The notes beneath the pieces were generated by a model. It was not told where the DNA came from and ran no database searches. It saw only the letters and a list, made by a program, of their open reading frames with translations. Both the position numbers and the translations under genes were made by a program. A stretch of DNA of 64,000 bases from Sclerurus mexicanus (lineage: Eukaryota; Chordata; Aves; Passeriformes; Furnariidae): NCBI GenBank assembly GCA_013396755.1, contig VWZF01003333.1, forward strand, positions 729,363 through 793,362, read 5' to 3'. Shown here one piece after another: positions 37,653-51,300 of the stretch. Position 1 is the first letter of the stretch. Each line of letters starts with the position of its first letter.

Positions 37653-40600
37653 ATAGTTATGTTTGAAGACTGCAAAATACTTCTTAAGCTGTACTAAAAG
37701 GTTAAGTTTAAGAAATGGGTGTTGATGTGAATCACTTTGTAAATTTTAGGTGGAAAGATTATACGGCTATGCTTCATGTAGTGGTGGTATGTTCCGCTGA
37801 AACAGGAGCTGCAGCATCCCTCTTCACAGCCCTGGTGCCACCACTGCTCAAAACTTCAGTGCTCAGCCTAGTGTTTACAAATATAATCTTTCAGTTCCCT
37901 GCAAAATCAAAATGAAAAGAATTTTTTCCTTTCTGCGTAGGACTGTCTATGCATGTGTAGTATTAACACCAAAATAGCAATAGTTTATAAAAATGTGCCA
38001 TGGGTTATTACATAAAATATGCTTTTCACTCTTTAATGAGCAAAAGTTCTAAGTTTATCAGTGTCTTAATTGCTTCCTTCTGCTCCTTCATCTGTTTTGT
38101 CTCACTCTTTGCTGAGGACCTTCCTTTGCCCTTTCTTCTGTAAGCTTTTCATTGCATATGATGCGTTGAACCCTGGGTTCCTGTTGAGGTTTATGGCAGG
38201 GCTTCTATTTGATGGTGAGTGTTGACTTGTTTTAGCATTTCAGTGTGCAATTATAAGGGCACGGAACAGCTTATGCAACTTTGTATGGGACAACTGATGT
38301 ACATGACCACTAGCATGGATTTAGATTTCCTTTTGATTGCTGAAGATAGTGGATCATCTGTATATCACTTGTTCATTGCCTTCTTTAAAAAGTTATCTAG
38401 TTGAGTGTTAGAATTCTCCAATAAATCATGCTATACTATGTTTTTGTGCTAGAATGGCTGCATGGCTGTTAACTTACAATCAAAGCAAATCTAAGTCACC
38501 CCAGAAGTAAAAGTTCTATGTGTTTTTAAATCCCCACCTGAGACACAGGGCTGAGCTAATAAAACAATCTAGGTGTAATGTGCCATTGTACTTCTTTGGA
38601 CAGGCAAGGAAGAAAAATATTTGGGTTTTTGGCATTAACATAAACTGTAGGATTTGGACTATCTATATGATTGATCATAACAAGAAGGATATTCAGTTGT
38701 TTCCTCTAACTAGTTTGTATGTTTACAGAATCCCATGAGTATCTCTTTTACAGGGAGAACCAAATTGCTTCATTAATTTTAACCAAAGTAGTTTTCCATA
38801 GATTTTTTCCTAAGGTGGTTTTTTTTCCTTTGTTTTTTTTTAGCTGGAATATTCTTTTATCTGCTGTCAGAGCCTTTACACTTGAGAACACTGTTAATGC
38901 TGTTTTTTTCTGGGACAGACACTGCAGTCCTAGGATATTTTTTTTTTTTGCACATTCTGCTCTTGTTTCTTTCAGACAAGAAATCCAAATGAAAGACTTT
39001 GAGTAATATCCAGTAGTATTTCAGATATTAATCAGAGATTTAGAATTTGGTATCTTTCTGATACAAAGTTGTCTGTTTCCACATTGTAACCTGGAGATTA
39101 GCTATACTGATGTAGGTTTGGAGCTGATGCAAATACACAACTCAATGTACACTTTTTTTTTTTTTGCCTCTAGTTCTACTTATTTTTTCAGCAATAGATA
39201 TGTTTCTAGTTGTTACGACTGAAACGTTTACAACAGTGCTCAATACCAAGTTGGGCAAGGTATCCAGAATGGACAGCATACAGGAAAAAAGCAGAAGGAA
39301 TAAGGTGGATGTCTTTGAAATAGCTTATTATTGCCATAATTTTTGCTCCTTATCTTTCACATCTAGCATACATGAAATTAATTTGCTTGTTGGAGAGGAA
39401 TAATTGACAAGAGCCAAATACAGGGGCCTCATGTGCATGGATATATCTTTGAGCTAGTGAACATGAGCTTTGGTTTCTAGTGTGGTCAAACACCAGAAAT
39501 ATTTCTAAACTTGGGTCCTGTTCTTGCAGTGACCACAACCTTTCCCTTTGCTTCTTATTCTTGATAGAGGAAATTGTTTTACTGATCCTCCTAATGGTCT
39601 TTCAGAGGGGTGTGAAATCAAATAATATTGCAAACAAACAATCTTTTAGACAAAGAGTACTGGTCTGCAACATGGCTGAAAGTAGATTCAACTATATGAA
39701 GGTGCAAATATTTTAACTAATTGGCAGTGGCTGTTTCTGGGCTTTTAAGTGGATATGCCTCTGGAGAGTACTGAGGCCTGTGCTGTTCCTTGTAACCACA
39801 CATATGGTTTCTAGCCTCTGGTCCTGAAATTTAGCAGTTCCTAAGAAGGTCTGGATTTAAATGGGAGCATGTAAGTCACTGAAAGGCATTTCTTAAGCAT
39901 CAGAGCAGAGTTTAAAACTTCTCTGGTTATATATCTGCTGAGCAGGAGAGAAGAAGGAGGTGAAGTTGGGCAAAATACTAGCAGAGAAGAGATCATGTCC
40001 CTAGAAGAAGAATGGTTAATCCAAGGAGTTGGAATTTGTCTGTCAGTTTTTCTTGGCTACTGAAATGCAGTGGAATATATGAAGTCAAAGAGCAGTGTTT
40101 TGGGAACCTCATTTTTTATGGAACTTAAATTAAAGCAATGGGAATATGTTAGCCAGTGCTGGCACTGAAGTTCATACAGCTGTGTCTTGGTTACATTAGT
40201 TTGTATTCTGTTTAGTATATGAGATTACAGGAAGAGACTAGGGCCTTATAAATGATCCAAACTTTTGGGTCTTAAGGGCATGCTAGTGAGGCTGGGTCTT
40301 TTCTGTGCCTGTTACCACCCATTTTTGCCTTCAGGTCTCAATGGTGTCTTCATCTACCTGTTGTCCTCTTCATTTGCCAGAAGCATGATTCTATGCCATG
40401 TGTCTCTGGCCTGAAACTCACTTCTTCAGAGCAGAATGAAGTGCTGTTCTATGGGATAGGGAGTATTACGCAAGGGCAAGGTCCCCTTCTGTCAAATTTC
40501 TGTTACTCAGGCTTTTGTGGCATCAGTGAAAAGATTTGCTTGTGCTGTATGATCTAAATTAGGATGACTGTGCTTGTCTTGCTTGTGCACTGGGCAAAGG

Positions 40601-41482
40601 CAGCACAGGTGAAAGTTGTAGCTTTCTCAGGGTCTGAAACCCTGTTGCAAGGCCTTACTCAGTTGCCTGAAAATGTATGTTGCAAAAGTATTGATAAAAA
40701 GTAACAGAAATCTTTAGTTCATTAGGTATTGAAGAGAAGTTAGAACATGCCCTTTGTTTCTGCGATGGAAAACATACCCTTTCCAGTTGCTATTGCACAG
40801 AAACTGTTTGCAGTAGATGGAGTAGCTCAGACCTAGAAAGTCAGTGTATGCAGCTCACCACTAGAAAAGCACTCATTTGTTGGGATATCTAATTGCTTTT
40901 TGGTTTTTGTGTGCACACACCATCTTTAAAGCAGTGAAGGTGCCTCTAATCAAAAGTAAGTAAGTAACTATGGCAGGAAGAAGATTGCAAAATGAGCAGT
41001 TGAAAAAGGCTCCCTTTATTTAAGGCCAGAGCTTGGGTGGTGTGAGGTGCCCATGTCTGCCCATGCTAGATACAGAGTGCTCATATGTAACACACATTAC
41101 CTGTTGGTGGCGGCACCTGCCAGAAGCTACACTGGACCAAATTTGCTCTATGAGCAATCATGGGAGACAAATGAGGCAAGTTTTTCATAATTTTAGAGTC
41201 AAACTTGAAGATCACGTAGGTATGGACCCAGAACAGAATATGTTTTGTTTTTATAAAAGTGGTATTGGAGGGGACAGAGGTATTGTCTAATGATAATGAA
41301 TTCATGGAACTGTACATTATCTTAAGTGGTTAGAAGCAAAAGTCAGAATTTAGTATGTTGAAATGAGAAAGACCAAGTGATGACTAATCTTATAATCATA
41401 AGGCATGGCATATGAAACTGCCAATCGGATCACAGAGATAAGTGCATCAAGTTGCAACTTACAATGTGTACATGAAGAATAG

Positions 41483-41561
41483 TGTCCCTGCCCACAGCAA
41501 GGGCTTGAAACTGGATGATCTTTAAAGTCTCTTCCAACCCAAACCATTGTATGATTCTGTA
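41483..41561 (+). mobile_element. CR1 3'-tail fragment
   Basis: tgtccctgcccacagcaagggcttgaaactggatgatctttaaag and the following cttccaacccaaaccattgtatgattctgt are the CR1 3' UTR end in the sense direction. Only about 80 bases are present, an extreme 5' truncation. Confidence 0.92.
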
Positions 41562-43203
41562 ATAGAAAAGTGGCATAGTAGTTTGAGTACAAGTGGTTTT
41601 ACGTTTTGGACAGCCTTTCCTTTACTGAGGAAATTTTTGCATATGCTTTTCTATATTAACTTCCTCCACAGTGTATGTCTATATCTTGCCTTATGGCCCC
41701 TTACCCTCCCAGTCCAACCCAGGTGCAAACCATCCCTTTTATCAACTAGCCAGCTCTGCTACTCTCAGGCAATAAAACCTTTTGATCATAGGACTAAAGC
41801 TATCCCGGGGTAAAAGGAGTGTTTTCTGAGAAGAAAGGAAGGGCGGAGAAGGAGCTGTGACCCTCAGATAATGGGGAAGATTTCCTGTGACTGGAGAGCT
41901 AAATGACACCTCTCCATGGGGTCTTTCCCCCACCTGCAACTTCCCTGAGCATCCTGGTTCAGCAGGAGTACGGTCATGTTTACATTTCCTCACCAAAAGG
42001 TGTAATGAGCTCTTCAAAGTCCTGGGAGTGTGGTCTGCAAAGGAGACTGACTTGGACTGTTTCAGATATTTGGGGGAAAAGAAGGCGATGACAGCCTTTT
42101 GCGTGATTAGGGCTAATATGCCCTGAAGAAAGGGAGAACTGAGTAAAGGAAAAATTGGAGACCAGATAATCACAGTGCTTTTTGGACATTACAACAAAAA
42201 TGGATAGAAAGGCTAATATAAGACATGAAGGTAGTAAATGGTTAATGGGATAATTTGCAACATGAGTTCTCCAAAAACAGATTGTACTGGAATAACCTGC
42301 TTACTGACCTTTTCTTAGATTGTATCTGGTGTCTTTCTGTATCCTGTCAGGGCTTTGAACACACATTTTCTGTAGTGCCACTTGGGAAATGTTTAGTTAA
42401 GCTAGAGAAGATGGATATTCCTTCAAGAGTATAGTTGGGCAGGGACCTGGGTAAAGCAATGTTGTCTGTTTGCCATTTTGAAGATGTAAGTAATGGAAAG
42501 GAAGGGTGCTACTAAGAAAGTCCCACAAGGAGGATTCTTTTAGCCACTATTCTCTTTTGTTTTATTATCTTGGCACAAAACCCTGAAGTCAAGGAAACTT
42601 CTTGAAGTGGAATATTAGGAGGCATTTTCTGAAGAGTAGACTATAAAGCCTGTGTGGAAAGAGTTTTGCAGGTCAGAGGGAAGGAACAGAATTGGAGCCA
42701 AGGTAATAGCACACTTAATATATAGTTGCATATTCTGTATCTGGCTGCAAACAAGAGTAGGAAAATACCTGAGTGACCTGTTTGAGTACAGCATATCTCA
42801 GCCACCTCTATTATATTAGGAACATAATAGAATATTGCATGGCCTAATCACATAACAAGCAAAACTGGAAGTGTTATATAGAGCTAGGACTTCATCTGGT
42901 AAACTATATAGAACTATGACCTTCTATAGGCAAGAGAGACTCTTTCCAGCTTTCTACTCTTCTGAAGTGTCCTGCATGAATGATCGAGAAATGAAGAAGC
43001 TTGTTGTACACAAACTTGACTTAGTGTGTTTCTTTCTTTTCTTAACAGAGGAAAGGCTGCTAAGTTTCATAGCTGCTCTTAGTAAATGGAGGTTATACAT
43101 TAAGGCTGCTGAAACCTGGTAAGAATAAATAATTTGATGAAGGTTTTGCCAGTCTTTCTTAAAAGACAAGATTAGTCGAATCCCTGGCAGTTATTAGGAT
43201 ATC
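41562..43203 (+). other. CTNND2: CTNND2 intron between two CR1 tails
   Basis: Unique intronic sequence. Open frames on both strands at 41742-42189 overlap each other and show no domain, so I regard them as chance. Confidence 0.75.
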
Positions 43204-43289
43204 GATCCCTGCCCATGGTAGGGGGGAGTTGGAACTAGATGATCTTTAAGGTTCCTTCAACCCGCACCTTTCTATGTTTCTGTGATTCA
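43204..43289 (+). mobile_element. CR1 3'-tail fragment
   Basis: gatccctgcccatggtagggg, then gttggaactagatgatctttaagg, ending ctatgtttctgtgattc: another CR1 3' end in the sense direction, about 85 bases. It lies 1.7 kb after the similar fragment at 41.5 kb. Confidence 0.92.
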
Positions 43290-43584
43290 TCTCTGACCAA
43301 AGAGGGAATGTGAGCAAAAGGTGTCTTCTGAGTGAATTTTTTTCACCAGCAGTCTTTGCTTTTAGGGCTTTGACTAACCATGATGTGTTTGACTGCAGGA
43401 TCTTTGTGAGCTAGTGCTCTTCCATTTCTCTCAAAGGTTCTGCAACTGGTAACCCTATTGAATACAATGACTCTTGAGCCATGATTGCACTTTATCTGGT
43501 CTCTGAGCAAGCTTTAAAGTTTTCAAGGTTTATTCATCAAAATTTTGCATTTCTTTCAGTCTGAAGTTGGAGTTCCTGTCTAGC

Positions 43585-44464
43585 TCATGTCATCCTTGTC
43601 TGTGTTGCCTCTTGAGCTGCTTTTGGCAAGAATCTGAAGCTGATGTGGAATGTAACTGAGCAGTCTCCTCCAAAGTGATCTAATTTATGTCCTGCCCTGC
43701 TTAAGATCCTATCTTGTGAGTCCAGAAGTTCAAGAATTAACTGTCTTAGCTGAAAATCTTTTTTTTCTCTGAAGTTTATCAAGGTTGTGATGTCACTGCT
43801 TTTTTCAGTCTGCAGTAGATTTTGGACTTCTTTTGTAATATCAGGCAAAATTTGATGGTCTTCAGCCAGCCATGGAATTGTTGGCTTCACAGGTGAGGCA
43901 TCCATTTGGCATGCAAATGGTGTCAATTTGCATTTATGAATAACCAGGGACTAATTGTGTGACAGTTCAGAATGCCTCAAGTGCTTGTCACCTTTGGACT
44001 AACATGCATCTCATCCTTGGAATTGAAATTACTGTTAAAGTCCTTTTTGAAGCTGAATACTTGAGTAATTTCTTGCAAACTGCTGTGAATACGTTTCTTA
44101 TGTTCCTTGTCTTAGATCAGCTTCCCTTTTACCAGTGAACTTCTTTCACCATTTGTCTCCTGCTGCATTTGTCATGGTCGTTTTGTTTTAGCATGGACTC
44201 TCTGCTCAAGTGATGGGACTCTTTCTGCTTACAGTCTTCCTTGCCATGTTTTTCAGGGATGTTCTGAATTTATGAGACTAATGCAAAGTCCATTTCCCTG
44301 GTTTTGTTTTGTTTCTTCCATTCTCTCTTTTTCTTTTTTTTCTCTAAGTTTCTGCTAAAAAAAAAATCTGTAGCCATCCATTTCCTCCTTTGCTTGCTGC
44401 TTATTGTGGAAGGATTTGCATAAGATATGTGTCTGAATTTTTGGGACTCAGATACTAAATACAT
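43585..44464 (-). pseudogene. Possible decayed antisense pseudogene, family not recognised
   Basis: On the minus strand, successive open pieces look protein-like and are separated by a few stops and a frame change. From high to low coordinates they are: a Lys/Arg-rich piece (about 44464-44270, with STISSKQRRKWMATDFFFS); a hydrophilic piece just after its stop (IQNIPEKHGKEDCKQKESHH); a further piece (DKEHKKRIHSSLQEITQVFS); and a 113-codon piece (43926-43585) containing PWLAEDHQILPDITKEVQNL and LRQLILELLDSQDRILSR. The order and polar, helical character would fit a disabled coiled-coil or nuclear protein copy, perhaps processed. I cannot name a parent gene. Purine-rich strand bias alone could also produce Lys/Glu-rich translations. 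Confidence 0.3.
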
Positions 44465-47400
44465 ACTATTTTGTGATTGCTTTATTAGTAAACATAATGG
44501 ATTAAAAGCGAAAACACTATTTTATGGGATATAGCGATTATTCCAACATAAACTTTGCTTAAGTCCTTAAGCTACTCATGTCATGGTGTTAACAGTATTC
44601 CTTTTCTTTGTCTCTACATTCAGCATTTCTTTTATTTAGAGCAAGCTTGTTAGAATTGCTTTAGATTATAATGATTTTAATAATAGGAGATTATTTTAAG
44701 TGTTTTAACAGAGGCCTTGATGTGTACATAATGGATACAACCTAAAACCAACTTGAATAATGGTATGATAATCTATTGAGCATAATTGTAAGAATGGATA
44801 ATGGCTGGTCTAAACTTTTTTACAGGCATAAGTAAATTCTTTAGTTAGATTGTATTCAAATTGATTATGTATACATTTAATAAAAGCTACATGTTTGAAC
44901 TCTCATATTTTAAATGCAATGAGTCTCAAATGAATAATGAAAACTTGATGAGTAATACAGAGATGTCTTCCCTTTCTTGAATGTGGCATTGAGAAAAAAA
45001 CAAAGATAATGAACTCCATTTTTCTCTCCTGGAATGTCAAATTTTGTGTCTTGGTGAATTTCAGATACTGGGGACTGCAAGCAAATGTTCACTGAGGAGG
45101 AGAGAACCACTGAGAGGAGAGGGTGTTTAATATTCTATCAAAGATGACTTTACATAAAAGAATAAATGCTACCTGATGCTTTTCTCTATTCTCTTAGTGA
45201 AAGGCAAGTTTGAGTACAAAGTGTTACAGGTAAAATTTCCAAAAGTTAATATTGTTCACGTGTCTAATAATATACAATCTTGTTGTAAAAGGAATTACAA
45301 AAGATAAGTTGCAAACACTCTTCTGTGAGCAACCACTCTTCTGTGGTATCTTGGATTTCAGCTGTATCTGTCAGACTGGAAGATAGGTTTGTGAATGAAG
45401 TATGAACAATATTCATGATAAGTTAATACTTTTTAAAAGGTGCATGCATGGTCAGGATTCATTAGAACTATCTGTTTGCCTCTTCCCTGTTAGCGAGAAA
45501 CCACCTGTTGGAACTGTGAACTGCCAGGAATGGCAGTACAATTAGATAAAAAATTTAGGTTTCCCAGCAAAAGCCAGTTGAGGAATACTGAAGTTGGGCA
45601 AATTTGACACTTCATTACCCAACTGAGTGTTGCTTTCTGGTGTTATCTTTCACACAGTGTTGCACAGTGACTTTTTGTCCCTTTGGGAACCACTGTTCCA
45701 CAAAGCACCTTCCTTATCAAGTTCTCTGTGAAAATCTCAAGAATTTCACTTCCAGTTGGATTTAAGCTCTAGATATTCTTTCTGCTCTGTGTGCAGTGAG
45801 GAGTTGATGTGGAAAGGCTTTCCCCTTCCCCCTGCACCAGAGCTGCTGTAAGAACTTGCTCAGTTTAAGGTTGACTGAGTCGATGCTCATTTTGGGGGAA
45901 GAATTGAGAGTTACTGGTTTTCTAGATGCTCTGCTTTTCCACAGTGTTAAACACGATCAGGAAGTTAAGTTTTCACTGGCAGGTATTAGTGCAATAGCAC
46001 CTGATTTGTTTTGCTGGAGGCAGCAGCGCATTTTAGCAGTTCACTCATGCTGCTGGAAGTGGTCTGTAGCCTTACAAAGACGTATGGGGTTCTGGATGTT
46101 TAGCCTACACTGCTGCTTAAGGAGCAGAAATTGGGTCCCCAAGTTTGCCCTGTGTTAGGGTCTTGTGCCTTGGGGGAGCAAGAAAGACCCAGCTTTGCGA
46201 AATTAAGAATGCACTGTTCTCTTTGATATGCAATCCTTGTCAGAGAAGTGTTCGCTGTAGGATTTTGCAGAATATCCCGTAGAAGGATTTTTTTTTTTTT
46301 CTGGATATTTACTTTTGGGGCACATCTCACCAGGTACACTAGTATTTCCTTCCTTTACTTGCTGAGTTGAATCTACTGCACGTGCATTAGTAGCATAGAG
46401 CCCATGGTCCAACAGTTTACAGTTTACAGTTCAAAATCAGAAATAATTAACTTTTATGTTTTCTAAGGTCAAGATGTTTAGCAAAACTTCAAAGTTCTCT
46501 TCTGCTACAAAGGCTTGATATTGTTTTCAGTTGTTGTGAAGCTGTGGTGAACTACCCAAACAGCTTATGCAGGGCTGCTTGCAGTGTTGCTTAGTAACAT
46601 CATCCTGTTGCTGAGGCACTCAGCCCTCAGTCAGAGTGGTTAGTGAGCAGTTATTAACAGTTAGGAACAGTGATTTGTATCCCCAGATAGCAGTATCTGT
46701 TCCCATTCTCGCACAGGACTTCTTTTCCCTTTTTATAAAATTGTCAGGGTTGAGGGCCGTGAAAGAGGTGGAACTTAAGAGACAGGACTGGAAAAAAAAA
46801 CCCAAACCAAAAACAAAGCAACACCCAATGTGTTCATTCCGTTAATAGTTTTAAAAAAGAATAAAATAAAATCTATCATTTCCTTCCTTGCTGAAGGCAA
46901 GTTGTTGTTGCTGTGTGGTAGTGGTTGGTTTGGGGAAGTTTTTGTTTTCTGTTCTTCCTTCAGTGACAGTTCTTTAGATGAGAAATGAAATGGGAATTAT
47001 CTCCCTGAACTTGTCTGTCACATTTAATCTGCTGTTTCTTCCTGGCTATCTTTGCCTCTTATCTCTGTGCTCCCAGTCACACTTCTCTTCTTCCACTAGC
47101 CATTTATTTTTGATAAAATGTTTTAAGCAGGTGAATACTTTTCAACAGAATGAGGACAGTAGCAGGAAGAAGAAAGCGTTTGGGAGGAATCACAAATGTA
47201 TGGTGTGGGTTTTCTCTGTTTTCCCTAGATTTTTAGAATTATAATAACTGATACAGTACTTTACAGTAAAGTCATTTTGTATGATTAAAATCATAGACAA
47301 TGTAAGAAAATATGTTTAGCTTTAGTTTTCTTTTAAATATGCTTAGGAGTATAATTATTTCAATATTTGGTTAAAAACAAGTCTAAACGGGATAAATATT

Positions 47401-48332
47401 GTCCAAACACTTCTTATAAGACATAGTAAGCTTTATCAAATTATTCTTGAACTTTATTTTGGGCCTGTTTATTACACTTAAAAAAGCATAATCCTTTTTT
47501 TTCCTTCTTCCTTTATTTTTAGCACTGATGTGAAAAGTGCTAGCCCTAGGCAGACGTTGGTTTTGCCATGCCCCTTAAGCGGCCAAAGCCAATCTGTTTT
47601 GAGGAGACTTTCCTAAGATACTTAATCTGGTTAATGGACAAATTATGTCTGGGAAATTCCACAGTGTGAGCTGAACGTGACAGTATCCTGACGGTGACAC
47701 TTCTAATAGGTTTGACAGTGCAGTGATAGTTTGCAAGAAACATTCCAGACCGTGCATAGTATTAAACTTTTTTAAGTAAAAATCCTGAGAAAAAGCAGTC
47801 TAAGATACTGACAGGTGTGACAAGTATTTTCCTTGGATTCTGGGGGCTTGAATGTTGTAGTGAATGCTTGTTTTGTGATGATAGCCTATAGTGTGGACCA
47901 AGGATGCCAAAGTGGCATATCAGTACATTTTTTTCAGACATCCAGAGTTGCACATAAGTTGAAAGACTTATTAGTCAGTTCAGAGATTGCATTATTTCCT
48001 TCTTTATTTGTACATATAGCCCCAAATAACAGAGAGAATGGTGCAGTGAAAATAAAAAAAGGGTGTAAAGAGAGAAATGAGTTTTAGTTCTAAACTTTCA
48101 TTAGTTAATCTTTAATTTCAGTACTTGAGGAAAGAAGAAATTGATACATTTTCTATTTGTGTGTATGTAAAATCTAAACACATGAGAATTCTGTGTTTAA
48201 GAAAATTCTAGACCCAATTGGAAAGAATTCACTACAGACTGTGTTCTGGTTCTGGTGAATGCAGATCTCTGGTATGCTAGGGGCACAAGCTGATGTACCC
48301 AAGGTGTGCATTAGCTGATACTGCCATATGGC

Positions 48333-48375
48333 CTGTCATGTCTTACTGGTTAATTTAACCATCTGTCATGTCTTA
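48333..48375. repeat. 13-bp direct repeat flanking a palindrome
   Basis: ctgtcatgtctta occurs at 48333-48345 and 48363-48375. Between the copies lies the perfect palindrome ggttaa-t-ttaacc at 48348-48360. It could be a factor-binding site cluster or coincidence. Confidence 0.7.
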
Positions 48376-51300
48376 ACAATTTGTATTCACTTTCAGTACT
48401 TGGGTTAGAAGTGTTTGCTTCTCTTTGGTGCAGTAATTTTCATCACACTTCTTTTATACTCCCATTATCTAAGTTTTATTAGTATTATTTATAGTAATAT
48501 TTATTGTAGATCATACTCTTCCAGTGTTGTGAATGAAAGGTGCATATATTCAGACAGGCATTTTGCAGATATTTCTGCATAAATTTCTGGCACCAAAAAA
48601 AAAAAAAAGTATCAAAACTTGAGCTGTGAATGCTTGACTCTCCTTCTCCCTCTGTTCACTTCTAATTCTGCACTTGTGTTCACATCAACTTCTTTGCCAT
48701 GTAAATTAAAACAGGTAGGTGTCTGTAAAATACATTTCACTACATATGAGTTCACAGTAAAAACACTACTATTCATATCCTCTTTCTCACATGTTGCTTT
48801 TTCAGAATTAGAGTGAAGCTATGACCTGGTCTACTGTATATATTAGTTTATTTAATAAGGACAGTAGCATTTCAGGGCAAACATTTAAGAGAAACTTATG
48901 TCAAAAATGGTTTTCAGCCCTGAGGTGCTATTTAAATAAAAAAGTTCTTTCAGTCCTCCAAAAAGCATGCAACATATCAAAGCCACAAAAGTACTGTGAT
49001 TCTCTTTTAGTTTCTGTGCCTGCAGCACCTTGTCTCAATGATGGGCTCATTGCAGTAGTATCATTGTCTGGGTTTGGAGTTGTTGTTGTTGAGTTTTGTT
49101 TCTTTGTTTGTTTTTGGTTTTTAAACTTGTAACTGAGCAAAGTTGTGATTATATTTAAAATTAAAAATTGATGCAGCCAGTTGTGGATCATCAATTCTGT
49201 TTGTTATAAAGTTGTATCTGCTGAGTGCAAAGTGGTGTAATATATTCAGTCTGATTTTGATACTTAGAGCCTCAAGTAGCCAGAGATCGACTGTGTTGAA
49301 AAGTGTGGGGTTGCAAGGAAGTTAAATGGTGTAAACACTTTTCTGATAAGTGGTAATAGAGCAGTCATTGAGCTTCATCTTCAGCTCATGTCTCATTAAT
49401 GATATCAGAGACGTATGGAAATTGCTTAACAGGACTCTTGATCACTGTATTTTGGAGGATTTCTAAATTGGGGCTGAATGGTTTATCTGGTCAAATCTGA
49501 ATGTTTTTCTTAACGTTGAGATGATTACTTTCATATTTCATATTTCCAATGAGCTCTTCAACCCTGGAGAGGAGGACAGTACTGTATGCTCTTGCTATTG
49601 GAGATGTTTACAGAGTCCCATGTAGGGCTTCTTCTTAGGGCTGCCAGAAGGCAGGATAACTGGTTGTAAAGGCTTTCACAAGGAACACAAGTAGAAACTG
49701 TTCAGGTTTTATTAAAGCATATGCAAATGCCTGTATATTCATTTGTTTGAGTAGTTTTAATATCTTTAGTTCCTTGAAATGACAAATGCTGCCAATAGAG
49801 TGGATTGCTTTATTGACCTAAACTGTCAGATTAGCAGTGTCACTCAAACGTGTCTGTTGTATTTATTTCCTTGACAGTCTGCACAAGTTCTGAAGAGCAA
49901 TTAGGGATTATTTTATGTGTTTCTCTTACAATACACTTGTCCAATTACAGTTTTTATTTTCCTCTGGAAAGTGAGACTTCATCAAAAAAGAATATTTTCC
50001 TATGAAATAACTTTCACTGTACTGCTGAGGAACTTATCTGAAAAATGTGGCAACTTTTAGCTAGCTGGGTGGAGGGGTCTGAGTGTAAAGGGTAGAGATG
50101 TGACTTACTGATCCAATCCAGGCAGGACTGCACTCTTCATGGGTTCTTTCTATTGCCCCTCTTGAATGTGAGAAGACAGCAAATACTGGCACAAGTAGGA
50201 AAGTGTATTTTCATCTGGCAGGGTTTAGTTTATCATTGTGACCCTGGCTGGGGGCTTGCATAATACCCCTGCTGAAACCTGCCCACAGACTACTTTTACA
50301 AGCTCAACAGAGATGCAGAAAAAGGGACATTTCATCTCTCAGGTTTCAGTCTTGGAGAACTTTCCTGCCTCTTGCAGCTGTTTTAGAACCTTGTAGTCTT
50401 CTCTATGCCTTCTGCTGTCGTGCATCTCCAGCAATGCAATCAAATAATTCCTCGGTCTTTTGTCAAACAAGATTGGACTGTTGGAGGACTTAATTATTAG
50501 ATGGTTTCTTGAACCCCTAAATAACGGTTTAGTTTTTATCAATGGTTTTGGATTTGTTTGCTTTTTTTTTTTAATTAATCTAGAAGGAAGAAAAAAACCC
50601 ACACTCCTTCATGAGTTCTGGGTTTACTCTGATGCTAGATGCATCATCTGTAATTAATAACTTGCAGGATTTAAAATTTTATAATCAATTGTCTTTGAAC
50701 TTGATTGTAGACTTGTCTGTGAGTGGGCTTGATGTCTTATACTTCTCCAAGGGAAAAATAACACTGCTCTTGGGACAGGTTGGCCAGGGAGCGGGGATGA
50801 ATCCATTTTCAGAATATGTAGAACAAATATGTGTGGCCTTGATGTACATCACTGCTTTGATTTCAAGCAACCCAGAGAGGTGTGGTGTATGGGATGGCAG
50901 CTGGCTGAGAACAGGGTTTGAACAAGTGCAGTTTGGGGTGAGCCTTGCATTCATGGTGCCTCTGGGTTTAGGGAATCCACTTCTGAACCTCTTTGAATGT
51001 GAGAGTGCTCATGGACCTTAAAATGGATGTTTTATTGCTTCCTAGTAATACGTTAATTGCTTCTTTTCCATTCTGACCCCATTGCTTTTCCAGCCTCTGT
51101 GAGCTACAGACTGTATTAATACAAGGGGTGTTTTTTAAGCCAGTAATACAGATCAGCTTGCAGCTTCAGTTAGCAAAGGAGGTAGCTGTTTGCTGCTAAC
51201 CCAACATACATGCAGAAGGTGTGTTATGCCTCTCCTTATCAGTGACATCAGTTCTTTGAATTCGCTGCCTTTCTTTCGATCACTTATCTTGACTGTCTTT

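Larger units (their letters stand above)
33613..41482 (+). other. CTNND2: CTNND2 20.8-kb intron, first part
   Basis: The first 300 bases belong to the CpG-rich island; the rest is AT-rich. It contains short simple repeats: (TA)n at 34593-34607, a GA/GGA tract at 36406-36436, an imperfect TG tract near 37031-37070 and an A-rich run at 37623-37652. No CR1 and no recognisable coding segment were seen. Confidence 0.8.

Noticed and set aside
41742..42173. 143-codon minus-strand open frame
   Set aside because: It overlaps two open frames on the + strand and other minus frames and shows no domain; probably chance.
50611..51021. 136-codon + strand open frame
   Set aside because: No motif, no flanking signals and no acceptable match to delta-catenin or any family I know.
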